A stretch of DNA of 64,000 nucleotides from Sphaerisporangium sp040685555 (GCF_040685555.1 NZ_JBFBIK010000014.1:27770-91769), one strand, 5' to 3'; shown: positions 18,683 through 27,189, counted from the stretch's first letter. Translations and numbers: made by a program. Notes: generated from the letters alone by a model not told the origin.

Positions 18683-19561
18683 ATGGAACGCCTGCCAAGC
18701 TGGATCCGCCAGCACCTGGCCGCGCTGCGCGCGCTGCTCGTGCTCACCGTGGTCACCGGGGCCGTCTACCCGCTCGTGGTCACCGGGATCGCCCAGGCCG
18801 TGTTCAACGGCAGTGCCAACGGCTCGCTCGTGCGGAAGGAGGGCAAGGACACGGGCAGCTCCCTCGTCGGCCAGAGCTTCACCGACGCCTCCGGCACCCC
18901 GGTCAGGAAGTACTTCCAGAGCCGCCCCTCAGCGGCCGGCGACGGGTACGACATGACGTCCACCGCCGCCGGCAACCTCGGCCCCGAGGACATCGTGGAC
19001 ACCCTCCCGGTGCCCGGAGCCAAGGACGCGGCGGGCGAGCCCGACACCGGCAAGCGGAGCCTGCTCACCCAGGTCTGCGCCCGTAGCAAGGCGATCGGCG
19101 AGCTGGAGGGCGTCAGCGGCGCGCGGCCGTACTGCACGGCCGGCGGGGTCGGCGCGGTGCTGAAGGTCTTCCCGGCCGTCGGCACGCCGGCCCGCGCCGT
19201 CAGCGTCAACCAGGCCTGCCCGGCGGCGCCCTTCGTCGCCGAGTACAGGGGCGTGAAGGTCGAGTGCGCCAACCCCGGCGAGGACTACGCGGGCGGCCGT
19301 ACGGTCGCGGTGCGGGGCTCGGCGAAGGCCGTCGTGCCGCCCGACGCGGTCACCGCCAGCGGCTCCGGCCTCGACCCGGACATCTCGGTCGCCTACGCCC
19401 GCCTGCAGGCCAACCGCGTCGCCAAGGAGCGCGGACTCACACCGGCCCAGGTGGGGACGCTGATCGACGAGAACACCACGGGCCGGAGCCTCGGGTTCAT
19501 GGGTGAACCCGGGGTGAACGTCCTCCAGCTCAACCTGGCCCTCGATCGGCTCAAGGGATAG
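18683..19561 (+). CDS. kdpC: Potassium-transporting ATPase subunit C, enlarged form
   Basis: 292 residues against about 190-225 in typical KdpC. One N-terminal membrane helix (ALLVLTVVTGAVYPLVVTGI) and the motifs GQSFTDASGTPVRKYFQSRPSAAGDGYD and, at the end, SGSGLDPDISVAYARLQANR and GVNVLQLNLALD are standard. The additional length is a middle insertion of roughly 90 residues (about 115-210) containing four Cys (CARS, YCTA, QACP, VECAN). KdpC stabilises the complex and assists ATP binding. The outward-facing insertion might form disulfides; this is inference. Confidence 0.93.
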   Translation: MERLPSWIRQHLAALRALLVLTVVTGAVYPLVVTGIAQAVFNGSANGSLVRKEGKDTGSSLVGQSFTDASGTPVRKYFQSRPSAAGDGYDMTSTAAGNLGPEDIVDTLPVPGAKDAAGEPDTGKRSLLTQVCARSKAIGELEGVSGARPYCTAGGVGAVLKVFPAVGTPARAVSVNQACPAAPFVAEYRGVKVECANPGEDYAGGRTVAVRGSAKAVVPPDAVTASGSGLDPDISVAYARLQANRVAKERGLTPAQVGTLIDENTTGRSLGFMGEPGVNVLQLNLALDRLKG

Positions 19562-19660
19562 GGCGATGGGCGGAGCGCGCGGCCGGTTCGCCGCCGAGGC
19601 CGGGGACCTCCTCCGGGCTCCCGAGGACGATCGCAGCCGGTTTCCACTGACCGGATTTCG

Positions 19661-20317
19661 GTGGACTATGAGACGATGCGAGGCGTCATGCACGCCAATC
19701 TGCCTTTACGGCTTGCGCGGTCGGCGGTCTTCGCCGTGGTGTGCTTGACGCTTGCCTCGGTGGCGCACCGGTTCGCGGGCGGGGGCGGGCCCACGTCGCA
19801 GGCGCTGCTGTCCGGTGGGCTGGTCGTCATGACGGTCACGGCCGCGCTTGCCGGGCGAGAACGCTCGCCGGTGACCGTGACCGGGCTCCTTCTCCTCGCC
19901 CAGGCGTTTCTGCACCGGCTGCTCGGTACGGCCGGCGCGCCCGTCAGCCCGCCGTCCCATGGACATGGCCCGGGCGAGACACCGCTCGGCCACGGTCCGG
20001 GTGTGAGCGCGGGCTTACCGCTGGGTCACGGGCTGGGCGTGAGCGCGGGCATGCTCCTCGCCCACCTCACCGCCGCGCTGCTCACCGGCTGGTGGGTCTC
20101 TCGGGGCGACGCGGTGCTGTGGTCGGTCCTGCGGAGGGCCGGCGCCTACGCGACGCGGCGCCTCACGGTGCTTCTCCACCTCCTGCGGCAGGACGTCACC
20201 CCCACACCTCCTGGCGTGCCGTTCGGGCGCGCCGAGGAGGCCATCCGTCCCGTGTGCGACCGCGTTCTGCGGCACGCGGTCGTCCGGCGCGGTCCTCCGG
20301 TTCTCCCTGTCCTCTGA
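19661..20317 (+). CDS. Membrane protein with His/Gly-rich loop, copper-module paralogue 2
   Basis: 218 residues from GTG 19661; ATG 19688 (MHANLPLRLARS) is an alternative. Paralogue of the gene at 13080, with the same four-helix layout. Its central loop is longer and richer in His and Gly, with repeated phrases LGHGPGVSAGLPLGHGLGVS and SHGHGPGE. The His-rich loop suggests metal binding. It is followed 79 bp later by the YcnI protein, as its paralogue is followed by CopC. Identity extends upstream of ATG 19688 (TATGAGACGAT and GCGTCATGCACGCCAAT), which may be coding or regulatory. Confidence 0.7.
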   Translation: MDYETMRGVMHANLPLRLARSAVFAVVCLTLASVAHRFAGGGGPTSQALLSGGLVVMTVTAALAGRERSPVTVTGLLLLAQAFLHRLLGTAGAPVSPPSHGHGPGETPLGHGPGVSAGLPLGHGLGVSAGMLLAHLTAALLTGWWVSRGDAVLWSVLRRAGAYATRRLTVLLHLLRQDVTPTPPGVPFGRAEEAIRPVCDRVLRHAVVRRGPPVLPVL

Positions 20318-20396
20318 GTCCCCTCGCGCGCGCAGGTACGCATCTCGTACCGCTCGCGCCTCTTCGGCATTCACGTAGACAATCGGAGAATCCCCC

Positions 20397-21137
20397 ATGG
20401 CACTGACCGCCATCCGCCGTCGCGCCGTCACCGTCACCGCCGGTGCGCTCGCCCTCACCTTCGGCCTGGCCCTGCCCGCGCTCGCCCACGTCACGATCAA
20501 TCCCGGCACCGCGGAGAAGGGGGCCTGGACCAAGATCGGCTTCCGCGTTCCCAACGAGCGGGACAAGGCCAGGACGACCAGGCTCGAAGTCCAGTTCCCC
20601 ATAGATCACCCGCTTCCCTTCGTCTCGGTCAGGCCGGTTCCCGGCTGGGACGTGAAGCTCACCAAGGGCAAGCTGCCCAAGCCCGTGGTCTCCGACGACG
20701 GGGACAAGGTCACCGAGTCCGTACTCAAGATCACCTGGACGGGCGGGAAGATCGAGCCGGGGCAGTTCCAGGAGTTCGAGGTCTCGGTCGGCCCGCTGCC
20801 CAAGGACGTGGACGAGCTGACCTTCCCCACCATCCAGACCTACTCGGGCGGTGAGGTCGTCAAGTGGGCCGACGCGCCCAAGGCCGACGGGTCCGAGCCC
20901 GAACACCCGGCCCCGGTCCTCAAGCTGGTGGCCCCCACCGAGGATGGCGGCCACTCGGACACGGCCGCCGCCACGCCGCCGGCCGCCGCTCTCTCGGTGA
21001 CCCCGATCGCGGAGGCCTCGTCGGGCACGCCCGGCGACTCCGACGGTACGGCCAGGCTGCTGGGCGGCTTGGGCATCGTGGTCGGCCTGCTCGGGGCCGT
21101 GATCGGCGTGGTCGGACTGCGGCGCTCGCGCGGCTAG
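20397..21137 (+). CDS. YcnI-like secreted copper-associated protein (DUF1775)
   Basis: 246 residues. A signal peptide ends LALPALAH, so the mature protein starts with His (HVTINPGTAEKG), the copper-binding His of the YcnI family. The domain continues with FRVPNERDKARTTRLEVQFP and FPTIQTYSGGEVVKWAD. A linker and a C-terminal helix (LLGGLGIVVGLLGAVIGVVG) anchor it. YcnI is a Cu(II)-binding protein usually found with CopC/CopD-type proteins, which matches the copC module on the other side of kdp. It converges on the MerR gene with a 22-bp gap. Confidence 0.9.
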   Translation: MALTAIRRRAVTVTAGALALTFGLALPALAHVTINPGTAEKGAWTKIGFRVPNERDKARTTRLEVQFPIDHPLPFVSVRPVPGWDVKLTKGKLPKPVVSDDGDKVTESVLKITWTGGKIEPGQFQEFEVSVGPLPKDVDELTFPTIQTYSGGEVVKWADAPKADGSEPEHPAPVLKLVAPTEDGGHSDTAAATPPAAALSVTPIAEASSGTPGDSDGTARLLGGLGIVVGLLGAVIGVVGLRRSRG

Positions 21138-21159
21138 AGCTCGCGGCGGGCGAGACGGG

Positions 21160-21519
21160 TCACGTGCTCGGGTGCTCGCGAGCCCGCTGCATCTCGGCGT
21201 TGATGCGCAGGGCCTCGGCGAGCTGGTCCTCCAGGATGATGATGCGGCAGGCGGAGTCCAGCGCCGTACCTTGGTCGATCAGTTCCCGGGCCCTCGCGGC
21301 CAGGCGCAGTTGGTAGCGGGAGTAGCGGCGGTGGCCGCCCTCGGAGCGCTGCGGTGTGATCAGCCTGGCGGTGTCCAGGCTGCGCAGGAACGCCGGCGTG
21401 ACGCCGAGGATCTCCGCGGCGCGGCCCATGCTGTACGCCGGGTAGTCGTCATCGTCGAACTTGTCGTCGTGGCTGCCGTCGGATGTGTCGCCGGCCGAGG
21501 CCGGCTGCGTTTGCTCCAC
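21160..21519 (-). CDS. MerR family transcriptional regulator
   Basis: 119 residues from GTG 21519, preferred because CCGGAAGG lies just upstream; a longer frame from GTG 21564 would be translated through a 12-bp hairpin. After an acidic N-terminus (DGSHDDKFDDDDYPAYS) comes the winged-helix domain MGRAAEILGVTPAFLRSLD followed by RLITPQRSEGGHRRYSRYQL, the MerR DNA-binding signature. A coiled-coil dimerisation helix (AACRIIILEDQLAEAL type) ends the protein and no effector domain follows. Its targets are unknown. Confidence 0.88.
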   Translation of the reverse strand: MEQTQPASAGDTSDGSHDDKFDDDDYPAYSMGRAAEILGVTPAFLRSLDTARLITPQRSEGGHRRYSRYQLRLAARARELIDQGTALDSACRIIILEDQLAEALRINAEMQRAREHPST

Positions 21520-21542
21520 TAAACCTTCCGGAACGCGAACAG

Positions 21543-21572
21543 GGGCCCCGGTGCCGAAGTGCACCGGGGCCC
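21543..21572 (-). promoter_or_regulatory. Long hairpin in the merR 5' region
   Basis: GGGCCCCGGTGC and GCACCGGGGCCC form a perfect 12-bp stem with a 6-nt loop (ACTTCG on the minus strand). It ends 23 bp upstream of the preferred GTG start and could form in the leader RNA. It could attenuate merR or terminate an upstream transcript. Confidence 0.7.
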
Positions 21573-22034
21573 AACGAGGTTCAACACCATCTACCGGCCA
21601 TTCGGCCGGCTTGTCGTTTCCGCGTCAGCCGCCCTGTGGGGGCGGGGACGCGGGGATCGCTTGTACGTGACCGTAGACCACCTTCCCATCCGTGGAGCTG
21701 CGGCACCCGTGCGGCGGAACTCAGCCGGCGACGGGCGATCCCGATGGCGCCCAACACTCCCTTCTGCTTCTTTACCGTCATTTCAAACGTCGGGCGGCCC
21801 CTCTGGCCGCCCAGGCGGCGGATCCACGGCCCGAGCCCTTCCACTGCACCGGCCCCGGCACGTCCGATCTGCGCCATTCCATTCATCCAGGCAGTTCGTC
21901 TCTGCCTCGGCTCGTGGACTTGTCCTTAGCGATGACAGGAACTCTATCCTCGATGCCGCTCAATGTCTACATCAAGCACTGCAGAATTTAGGAGCACCCC
22001 ACAGAAGGTTCATGGTCGGGGAACCGGCCATGGC
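21573..22034. other. Intergenic region with one hairpin
   Basis: About 460 bp with no supportable gene. GGGCGGCC/GGCCGCCC (21793-21813, 8-bp stem, 5-nt loop) is a possible terminator for the leftward small gene that ends at 22035. The rest has no clear repeat or family resemblance. Confidence 0.5.
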
Positions 22035-22289
22035 TCACCGGGCCGGATCGTCTCGGTCACGCCAGGGCCGGCTCGCGCGCGCGGCCACCTGGACCTGTCG
22101 CATGTGCGCGTCGAAAGCCGCGAGGACGTCGTCGATGGTCATGTTCGGTGTGGTCCACTCGCCGCACGAGCACGCCCCGAACGAGAAGGGCGCCAGCCGC
22201 TCGATGGCGGTCAGGTCGTCGTACTCCTGCAGCTGGTGGGCATCGCGGTCAACCAGCGGGTCGAGCCTCCAGTGCGGCATGCCGCTCAT
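22035..22289 (-). CDS. Small hypothetical protein with CxC motif
   Basis: 84 residues from ATG 22289, preceded by AGGAG at good spacing. The protein begins MSGMPHWRLDPLVDRDAHQL and contains a compact FSFGACSCGEWTTPN, in which CxC with nearby His/Trp could bind a metal or be a zinc-knuckle half. I do not recognise the family. It stands alone next to the decayed region that follows. Confidence 0.55.
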   Translation of the reverse strand: MSGMPHWRLDPLVDRDAHQLQEYDDLTAIERLAPFSFGACSCGEWTTPNMTIDDVLAAFDAHMRQVQVAARASRPWRDRDDPAR

Positions 22290-22558
22290 CACCAATCTCC
22301 TGTCCGGCCCGGCAGCGAGGCCGGCCAGGCGTCGGGTACGTCTGGCGCAGGCCCTTCCACCCTGATTTTGCAGCGTGTGGCTCCAGGTTGATACAAGCCG
22401 CTTGCGGGCGCCGCCGGTGTCACCTCGCCGGTCGCGGCGAGTCGCGGAGCCCGGCCGCGGTCGCGCCGGTCAGGCCGTTCACCTCTTCGGACGTGAGCTC
22501 GCCGCCGCGTCCGTACTCGGCGCCGCACTCCGATCGCGGCGGCTCCGCTGACACCGGT

Positions 22559-22905
22559 TCAGCTGAAAGGCTGGAGCTGGGGGCGTTTGGCGGTGCGGCC
22601 GTCACCGGACGATCGCCCTCGTATTCGCCGGACGACCCAGGGGCCGCCGAACGAGGTGATCCAGCGCAGTTCGCGATAGACGGCCCGTGGGAGCCGGTGG
22701 GGCGGTGAGACGGGCAGCGCCCGGGTCCAGGAGTCGTCGCTGCCGGGGAGACCGAGAGAAGGCCGGGGTTGGCCGCCGCGAGCCGCTGGGCGAGCCGGTC
22801 GGCCCAGCCCCGGTGGCCGAGCAGGTCGTCGCCGTCGCCGATGCCCTCGGTCTGGCTGTCGCCGAGCGCCACGTAGCGGAGATGGCCGCGTTCAGGCATG
22901 GTCAT
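22559..22905 (-). pseudogene. SGNH/GDSL hydrolase with the middle deleted
   Basis: The 5' end encodes MTMPERGHLRYVALGDSQTE and GWADRLAQRLAAANPGLL, the block I region (GDS) of an SGNH hydrolase. Directly after GLL the frame changes. In the +1 frame the sequence continues as GSDDSWTRALPVSPPHRL and YRELRWITSFGGPWVVRRIR, then GRSSGDGRTAKRPQLQPFS and a TGA at 22559-22561. That is the C-terminal end of the same family. Roughly 150 codons carrying blocks III and V (GxND, DxxH) are missing. The gene overlaps the end of the PadR remnant, so the two once formed an operon. Confidence 0.8.
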
Positions 22906-23344
22906 GGCCCTTTCTGGATGCGGCGCGCTCGCGCAGCAGCTGGGCGGTCTCGTGGCACCAGTCGCGGTTCTCCCGCTCGAATCGCAGGCCGCGCAGGCAG
23001 GTGAGGTAGGGGCCTATCCGGTCGCCGTGGCGCAGGAAGGCGTTCTCGTCGAGGTCGCCGCGCAGGCGCCGCAAGGTCTTCTCGAAGATCTCGATCTTGG
23101 CGGCGGCCGCCGCCTCGCGGTCGCTGAGACGGTCGAGCACGGTCTCGACGGGCAGATCGTCGACCGCCTGGACGAGGACGAGCAGGTCCTCGCGGATGAA
23201 GGTGGGTTTGGACCCGGCCTCGGCGAACCGCTCCAGCTCGGCGAGGCCGGCCTCGGTGACGGTGAACAGCCGTTTGTTGGGCCGGTCGTGCTGGATGACC
23301 TGGCGACCGGTGATCAGCCCTTCCCGCTCAAGCTTGGTCAGTGC
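22892..23344 (-). pseudogene. PadR family regulator lacking its N-terminus
   Basis: Reading leftward from 23344 the frame gives ALTKLEREGLITGRQVIQHD and RPNKRLFTVTEAGLAELERF, the second half of a PadR winged helix, then the four-helix C-terminal domain (ending LLRERAASRKGHDHA). A TAG immediately precedes ALTKL and about 45-50 N-terminal residues with the recognition helix are absent. Without them DNA binding should be lost. PadR regulators commonly control their own operon, here the decayed SGNH hydrolase. Confidence 0.8.
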
Positions 23345-23505
23345 CTACCTCACCAAGGTGAGACCGCGCCCGTCTCGACGTGAGCGGCCAAGTCAGATTT
23401 GTCCCCCGTCAGCCGTTCCATGGCGCCGGCGAGTCCCATAGGTCCGGCTCCGGCATCGCGTTGTCACCATCAACCGGTGTCGCCGGCCGGCCGTACCGGC
23501 TCCCG

Positions 23506-23525
23506 TTGGGGCCGAAAGTCCCGCC
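23506..23525 (+). promoter_or_regulatory. DosR-type box 1
   Basis: TTGGGGCCGAAAGTCCCGCC matches 16 of 20 positions of the mycobacterial DosR consensus TTSGGGACTWWAGTCCCSAA, including the full AAAGTCCC half-site. It lies 92 bp upstream of the Acg-type nitroreductase ATG. DosR binding is inferred from the motif and from the gene family, which belongs to the DosR regulon in mycobacteria. Confidence 0.65.
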
Positions 23526-23527
23526 GC

Positions 23528-23547
23528 GTCGGGACTTTCATCGCTGA
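23528..23547 (+). promoter_or_regulatory. DosR-type box 2
   Basis: GTCGGGACTTTCATCGCTGA matches 14 of 20 consensus positions, with a perfect GGGACTTT half-site. It starts 22 bp after box 1, two helical turns away, the usual layout for cooperative DosR sites. Confidence 0.6.
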
Positions 23548-23617
23548 CCATGCGCGACGCCAGCGGGCACGCTTGCTGTGGGGCAGTACCGGAGCGAAGC
23601 GTGGAACGGGAAAGGCA

Positions 23618-24613
23618 ATGAACGCTCACACAGCCGGCGAGATCTCCGGCACGTTGCGCACCGCCGTCGAGGCGGCCGTCTGGGCGCCTTCGACGCACAA
23701 CACCCAGCCGTGGTCCTTCGCCGTCTCCGGGAACGAGATCAGCCTGCGTGCGGACCCGGACAGGAAGCTGCGCCTCGCCGACACGACCGGCCGCCAGATG
23801 CTGATCAGCTGCGGCGCGGCGCTCTTCAACGTACGGATCGCCCTTCGCGCGCTCGGCTATGAGCCTGAGGTACGGCGGTTTCCCGATCCCGACCGCTCTC
23901 TGCTGCTGGCCACGATCCGGGCACGACGGGGCGTGGAGGCCGACGAGCAAACCATGTCGTTGTACGGGGAGATCGAGCGGCGCCGCACGCATCGCGCCGG
24001 GTTCACCACCGCGCGGGTCAGGGAGCAGGTGACAGAGATGCTGATGGCTCAGGCGAGCACCGAGGGGGCCCGCCTGATGCCCGTCCGGTCGCAGGTCGAG
24101 GCGCGCGTGCTGGCCGCGCTCACCAGCGCCGCCCAGGACGTCCAGTCCCAGGACCGCATGATCGGCCTGGAGTTGATCCGCTGGGCCCGGCCTCCGGGCA
24201 GCACCCGCAGGGACGGCGTGCCTGCCCACAGCTACCCGCTCACGCAAAGACGCACATATCCACAGCATTTCGCCCAACGGGACTACGCCTGGGGCCACTC
24301 CTGGGGCAGCGAGACCGAACAGCGCAGGTCCACGGCCACCGGGCTGGTGGCCGTGCTCACCACGCGGGCCGACACCCGGCACGATTGGCTGGCCGCGGGT
24401 GAGGCGTTGCAGCGCACCCTGCTCCGCGCCTCCGCCTGTGGGCTCAGCGCGGCCTTCCACACCCAGGCGCTGGAGATGCCGGAACTGCGGGAGTTCATCC
24501 GAAACCACCTGTGCTCCGGCGAGCACCCACAAATGATCATGAGGCTGGGCTTCGTACGAGACGGGACGGGAAGCGTCCGCCGCCCGTGTTCGGAGGTGCT
24601 GGAGGAGCGCTGA
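23618..24613 (+). CDS. Acg/Rv2032-type nitroreductase family protein
   Basis: 331 residues from ATG 23618. The nitroreductase fold begins at VEAAVWAPSTHNTQPWSFAV, the FMN-contact motif (A-P-S-x-x-N-x-Q-P-W). The protein then follows the long, two-domain layout of Acg (Rv2032), ending with GLSAAFHTQALEMPELREF and GEHPQMIMRLGF. Acg-like proteins bind FMN but lack ordinary nitroreductase activity and may store flavin during dormancy. Two DosR-like boxes sit upstream. It is the fourth dormancy-type gene in the window, after 3362-6128. Confidence 0.85.
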   Translation: MNAHTAGEISGTLRTAVEAAVWAPSTHNTQPWSFAVSGNEISLRADPDRKLRLADTTGRQMLISCGAALFNVRIALRALGYEPEVRRFPDPDRSLLLATIRARRGVEADEQTMSLYGEIERRRTHRAGFTTARVREQVTEMLMAQASTEGARLMPVRSQVEARVLAALTSAAQDVQSQDRMIGLELIRWARPPGSTRRDGVPAHSYPLTQRRTYPQHFAQRDYAWGHSWGSETEQRRSTATGLVAVLTTRADTRHDWLAAGEALQRTLLRASACGLSAAFHTQALEMPELREFIRNHLCSGEHPQMIMRLGFVRDGTGSVRRPCSEVLEER

Positions 24614-24728
24614 ACCTCCAGGGCGTGTTCTCGCGGCCTACGACCGCGCCTTCCGATCACTCAACCATCCGGAGGCCTACGTCAAGATCACCGCCGCGAG
24701 CGCCTGTTTCAGGAGTACGGCCACCGCT

Positions 24729-25526
24729 TCATGCGGTGGCCTGGGGGACCGCTTCGTACAGGGCCCAGTCGGCGCTGATCGCGCCGGCGGCCTGCAGCAG
24801 CAGCGGCAGGTGTTCGTCCCTCAGCCGCTCCACGGACGTCTCGGCGGCGTGCGCGTTGACGTTCACCGCCGCGATGACGTTGCCCAGCCCGTCGCGCAGC
24901 GGAGCAGCCACGGACCTGATGCCCAGGGCGAGCTGTTCGTCGGTCAGCGCCCATCCCTTGGCGCGCACCACGCGCAGCGCCGCCTCTCGGTCTTCGGGAG
25001 TGGGCCGCCACCGCGGCTCGATGCCGGAACGGCTCGGCTCGGCGACGACGCGCTCCACCTCAGACGGCGGCAAGGCGGCCAGCAGCACCTTTCCGAGGGA
25101 AGTCTGCAGCGCGGGGAAACGCGTGCCGATCTGCACCGACAGCGTTACGATCTTCGGTACGGCGACCCGGGCGACGTACACGATGTCGGACCCGTCGAGC
25201 TGCGCGATGGACGACGACTCTCCCGTACGCGCCACCAGCCACTGCAGGTGTGGCCTGGCCACCTCCCACAGCCCCATCGAGCGCACGTAGGAAAGGCCCA
25301 GTTCGAGCACGCGGGGAGTGAGCGCGAAGCCGCTCTGCTCGGCCCTGGCGTACCCCAGCTCCTGCAGTGTCAGCAGGATGCGACGCGCCGTCGGGCGGGC
25401 CAGGCCGGCGGCGGTCGCCACCTCGGTCAGGGACATGACGGGGCGCCCGGGCCGGAACACCCTGATCACATCGAGGCCACGGGCCAGGGCCTCGATGAAG
25501 TCGGGTCCGGTGTCACCACGTGCCAT
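24729..25526 (-). CDS. IclR family transcriptional regulator
   Basis: 265 residues. An N-terminal winged helix (SLTEVATAAGLARPTARRIL and LQELGYARAE) is followed by the IclR effector-binding domain, with GTRFPALQTSLGKVLLAAL, WALTDEQLALGIRSVAAPLR and AAVNVNAHAAETSVERL as family blocks. The PcaR/PobR-type members control aromatic acid catabolism. It lies next to an amidohydrolase and a dioxygenase operon whose promoters share one palindrome, with a third copy in this gene's own upstream region. It is therefore the probable local repressor/activator and is probably autoregulated. Confidence 0.92.
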   Translation of the reverse strand: MARGDTGPDFIEALARGLDVIRVFRPGRPVMSLTEVATAAGLARPTARRILLTLQELGYARAEQSGFALTPRVLELGLSYVRSMGLWEVARPHLQWLVARTGESSSIAQLDGSDIVYVARVAVPKIVTLSVQIGTRFPALQTSLGKVLLAALPPSEVERVVAEPSRSGIEPRWRPTPEDREAALRVVRAKGWALTDEQLALGIRSVAAPLRDGLGNVIAAVNVNAHAAETSVERLRDEHLPLLLQAAGAISADWALYEAVPQATA

Positions 25527-25681
25527 GAGCGCCTCCCTCGCCTCGATCCGCCGATCCGACTCTAGCGCCCGCGAGCAGTCCTTCTGTCCGCACAGCGGCG
25601 GGCTCGCGATGTGATGTTCAGCCTGTTGATCCGCCCTTCCTGGCTATATCGGCGCCTGCGGCGCCAGTGCTGACCGCTCAT

Positions 25682-25695
25682 CGGACATTCGTCCG
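25682..25695. promoter_or_regulatory. Operator copy 3 (CGGAC-N4-GTCCG)
   Basis: CGGACATTCGTCCG differs at two central positions from the two perfect operators at 27190 and 27341. It lies 156 bp upstream of the IclR gene and 3 bp from the amidohydrolase stop, in the only gap from which the IclR gene can be transcribed. Confidence 0.6.
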
Positions 25696-25698
25696 CCC

Positions 25699-27147
25699 TT
25701 ACTGGGCGTGCGTCGCCGAACTGCGGTAGTCGGTGTACGTGTAGGGGTTGTCGAGGATCTTGGTCTCGGGAATGTCGGGGTTCATCCCCTTCTGCCATGC
25801 CTCCTCGCCCATCGTCGACCGCAGGTGCTCGATCGTCCGCTCGATTTCGCGGCGGGCCGCGGCGAGGTCGACGCCGACCAGCCGGTGGTCGTGCTTCACC
25901 ACCCGGCCGTTCACGAGCACGGTGTGAACGTCCCCGCGCTGGGCCTGGAACGCGACGTGGCCGAAGGGGTTGAGCAGCGGGAACGAGACCGGCGAGGCGT
26001 CGTTCTTGATAAGGACGAGGTCGGCCTTCCTGCCGGGCTCGATCCTGCCGAGGTCGTGGTCGCGGCCGATGGCACGGGCTCCGCCGCGGGTGGCCCATTC
26101 GACGACCTGGTCGGCGCGCAGGCTGCAGTGGGTGATGGTGTCGCCCTTGGCGTGCGCCTGCATGTGCTCGCGGGAGCGGTCGGCGCCGAGCGTGGTGCGC
26201 ATGGCGGAGAACAGGTCGCCGCTCCACCACACGCTGGTGTCCATCGAGAGCGACACCGGGATGTCGTGGGCGCGGATGGCCCAGGTGGGCGGGTAGCCCT
26301 GACCGGCGCTCTGCTCGCTCTCGGTCGAGACGGAGATGGATCCGCCCGTGGCGGCGATGCGGTGGTAGGAGTCGGCCGACAGCGACGCGGCGTGCACGTA
26401 CACCGTCTCGGGGGTCATGAAGCCGTGGTCGTGCATGAGGCGGATGCCGTCGTCGCTGGTCGCGCCCCAGACGCCGGCGTGGGTGGTGACCGCGACGCCG
26501 AGCTCGCGCGCCACCTCGAAGGCGGGCTTCTCAGGGAAGGCCGGGTCGCCGGTGACGTCGAACGCGATCTGGAAGCCCAGCATGTCGTCCCCGGTGATCC
26601 GCCGGCGCACGAAGTCGCGGAACTCCGGCGTGCCGGTCCACTCCGCGGGCGGCTGCTGGATGTTGCCGTACGCCAGCACGAACCGGCCGGGCACCGACCG
26701 CAGCGCGTCGACGGCCGCGTCGGCGTGGTCGACGGTCCGCAGTCCGTGCGACCAGTCGACGACGGTCGTGACGCCGGCGTCGAGGGCCTCGATCGCGGCG
26801 AGCAGGTTGCCCGCGTGCACGTCCTCGGGCCGGAACAGCTTTCCGTACTCCAGGTAGTACCAGACGAAGTACTGCGTCAGGGTCCAGTCGGCGCCGTAGC
26901 CGCGCATGGCGGTCTGCCACATGTGCCGGTGAGTGTCGATCATGCCGGGCATGACGATGCCGTCGCTCGCGTCGATCTCGATCGTGCCGTCCGGAACCGG
27001 CAGCTCAGGCCCGAGCGCGGCGATCCGCTCCCCGGTGACGAGGACGTCGGTACGGGTGAGGACGCTGTGACCGTCGTCCATCGGCAGGACGGTGCCGCCT
27101 CGCAGCACCACCGGTCGTCCGGATTCGAGCTCGGTCCACTCGTTCAT
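25699..27147 (-). CDS. Amidohydrolase superfamily metal-dependent hydrolase (ATZ/TRZ-like)
   Basis: 482 residues from ATG 27147 (AGGAG 7 bp upstream). Starts with the composite small beta domain (VLRGGTVLPMDDGHSVL ... GIVMPGMIDTHRHMWQTAMR) containing the HxH metal motif (THRHM). Further ligands are in VTTHAGVW, VYVHAASLS and the Asp of SLSMDTSVWW. It ends with RIEPGRKADLVLI. The family deaminates or hydrolyses amidines, chlorotriazines, guanine and similar rings, or opens cyclic amides. Divergent from the CoA transferase-dioxygenase operon and sharing its operator, so it probably acts early in the same pathway. Confidence 0.9.
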   Translation of the reverse strand: MNEWTELESGRPVVLRGGTVLPMDDGHSVLTRTDVLVTGERIAALGPELPVPDGTIEIDASDGIVMPGMIDTHRHMWQTAMRGYGADWTLTQYFVWYYLEYGKLFRPEDVHAGNLLAAIEALDAGVTTVVDWSHGLRTVDHADAAVDALRSVPGRFVLAYGNIQQPPAEWTGTPEFRDFVRRRITGDDMLGFQIAFDVTGDPAFPEKPAFEVARELGVAVTTHAGVWGATSDDGIRLMHDHGFMTPETVYVHAASLSADSYHRIAATGGSISVSTESEQSAGQGYPPTWAIRAHDIPVSLSMDTSVWWSGDLFSAMRTTLGADRSREHMQAHAKGDTITHCSLRADQVVEWATRGGARAIGRDHDLGRIEPGRKADLVLIKNDASPVSFPLLNPFGHVAFQAQRGDVHTVLVNGRVVKHDHRLVGVDLAAARREIERTIEHLRSTMGEEAWQKGMNPDIPETKILDNPYTYTDYRSSATHAQ

Positions 27148-27189
27148 CGCTGGCTCCTCACCGTGCGCCGGCCGTTGACGGCTGTTCGC

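Noticed and set aside
21581..21886. Leftward 101-codon frame between merR and the CxC gene
   Set aside because: No ribosome site, Arg-rich shadow composition and a hairpin in the middle.
24614..24728. Frame reading AYDRAFRSLNHPEAYVKITA after the nitroreductase
   Set aside because: It looks slightly protein-like and could be a tail of a lost gene (transposase was considered), but the stretch is too short and lacks a motif.
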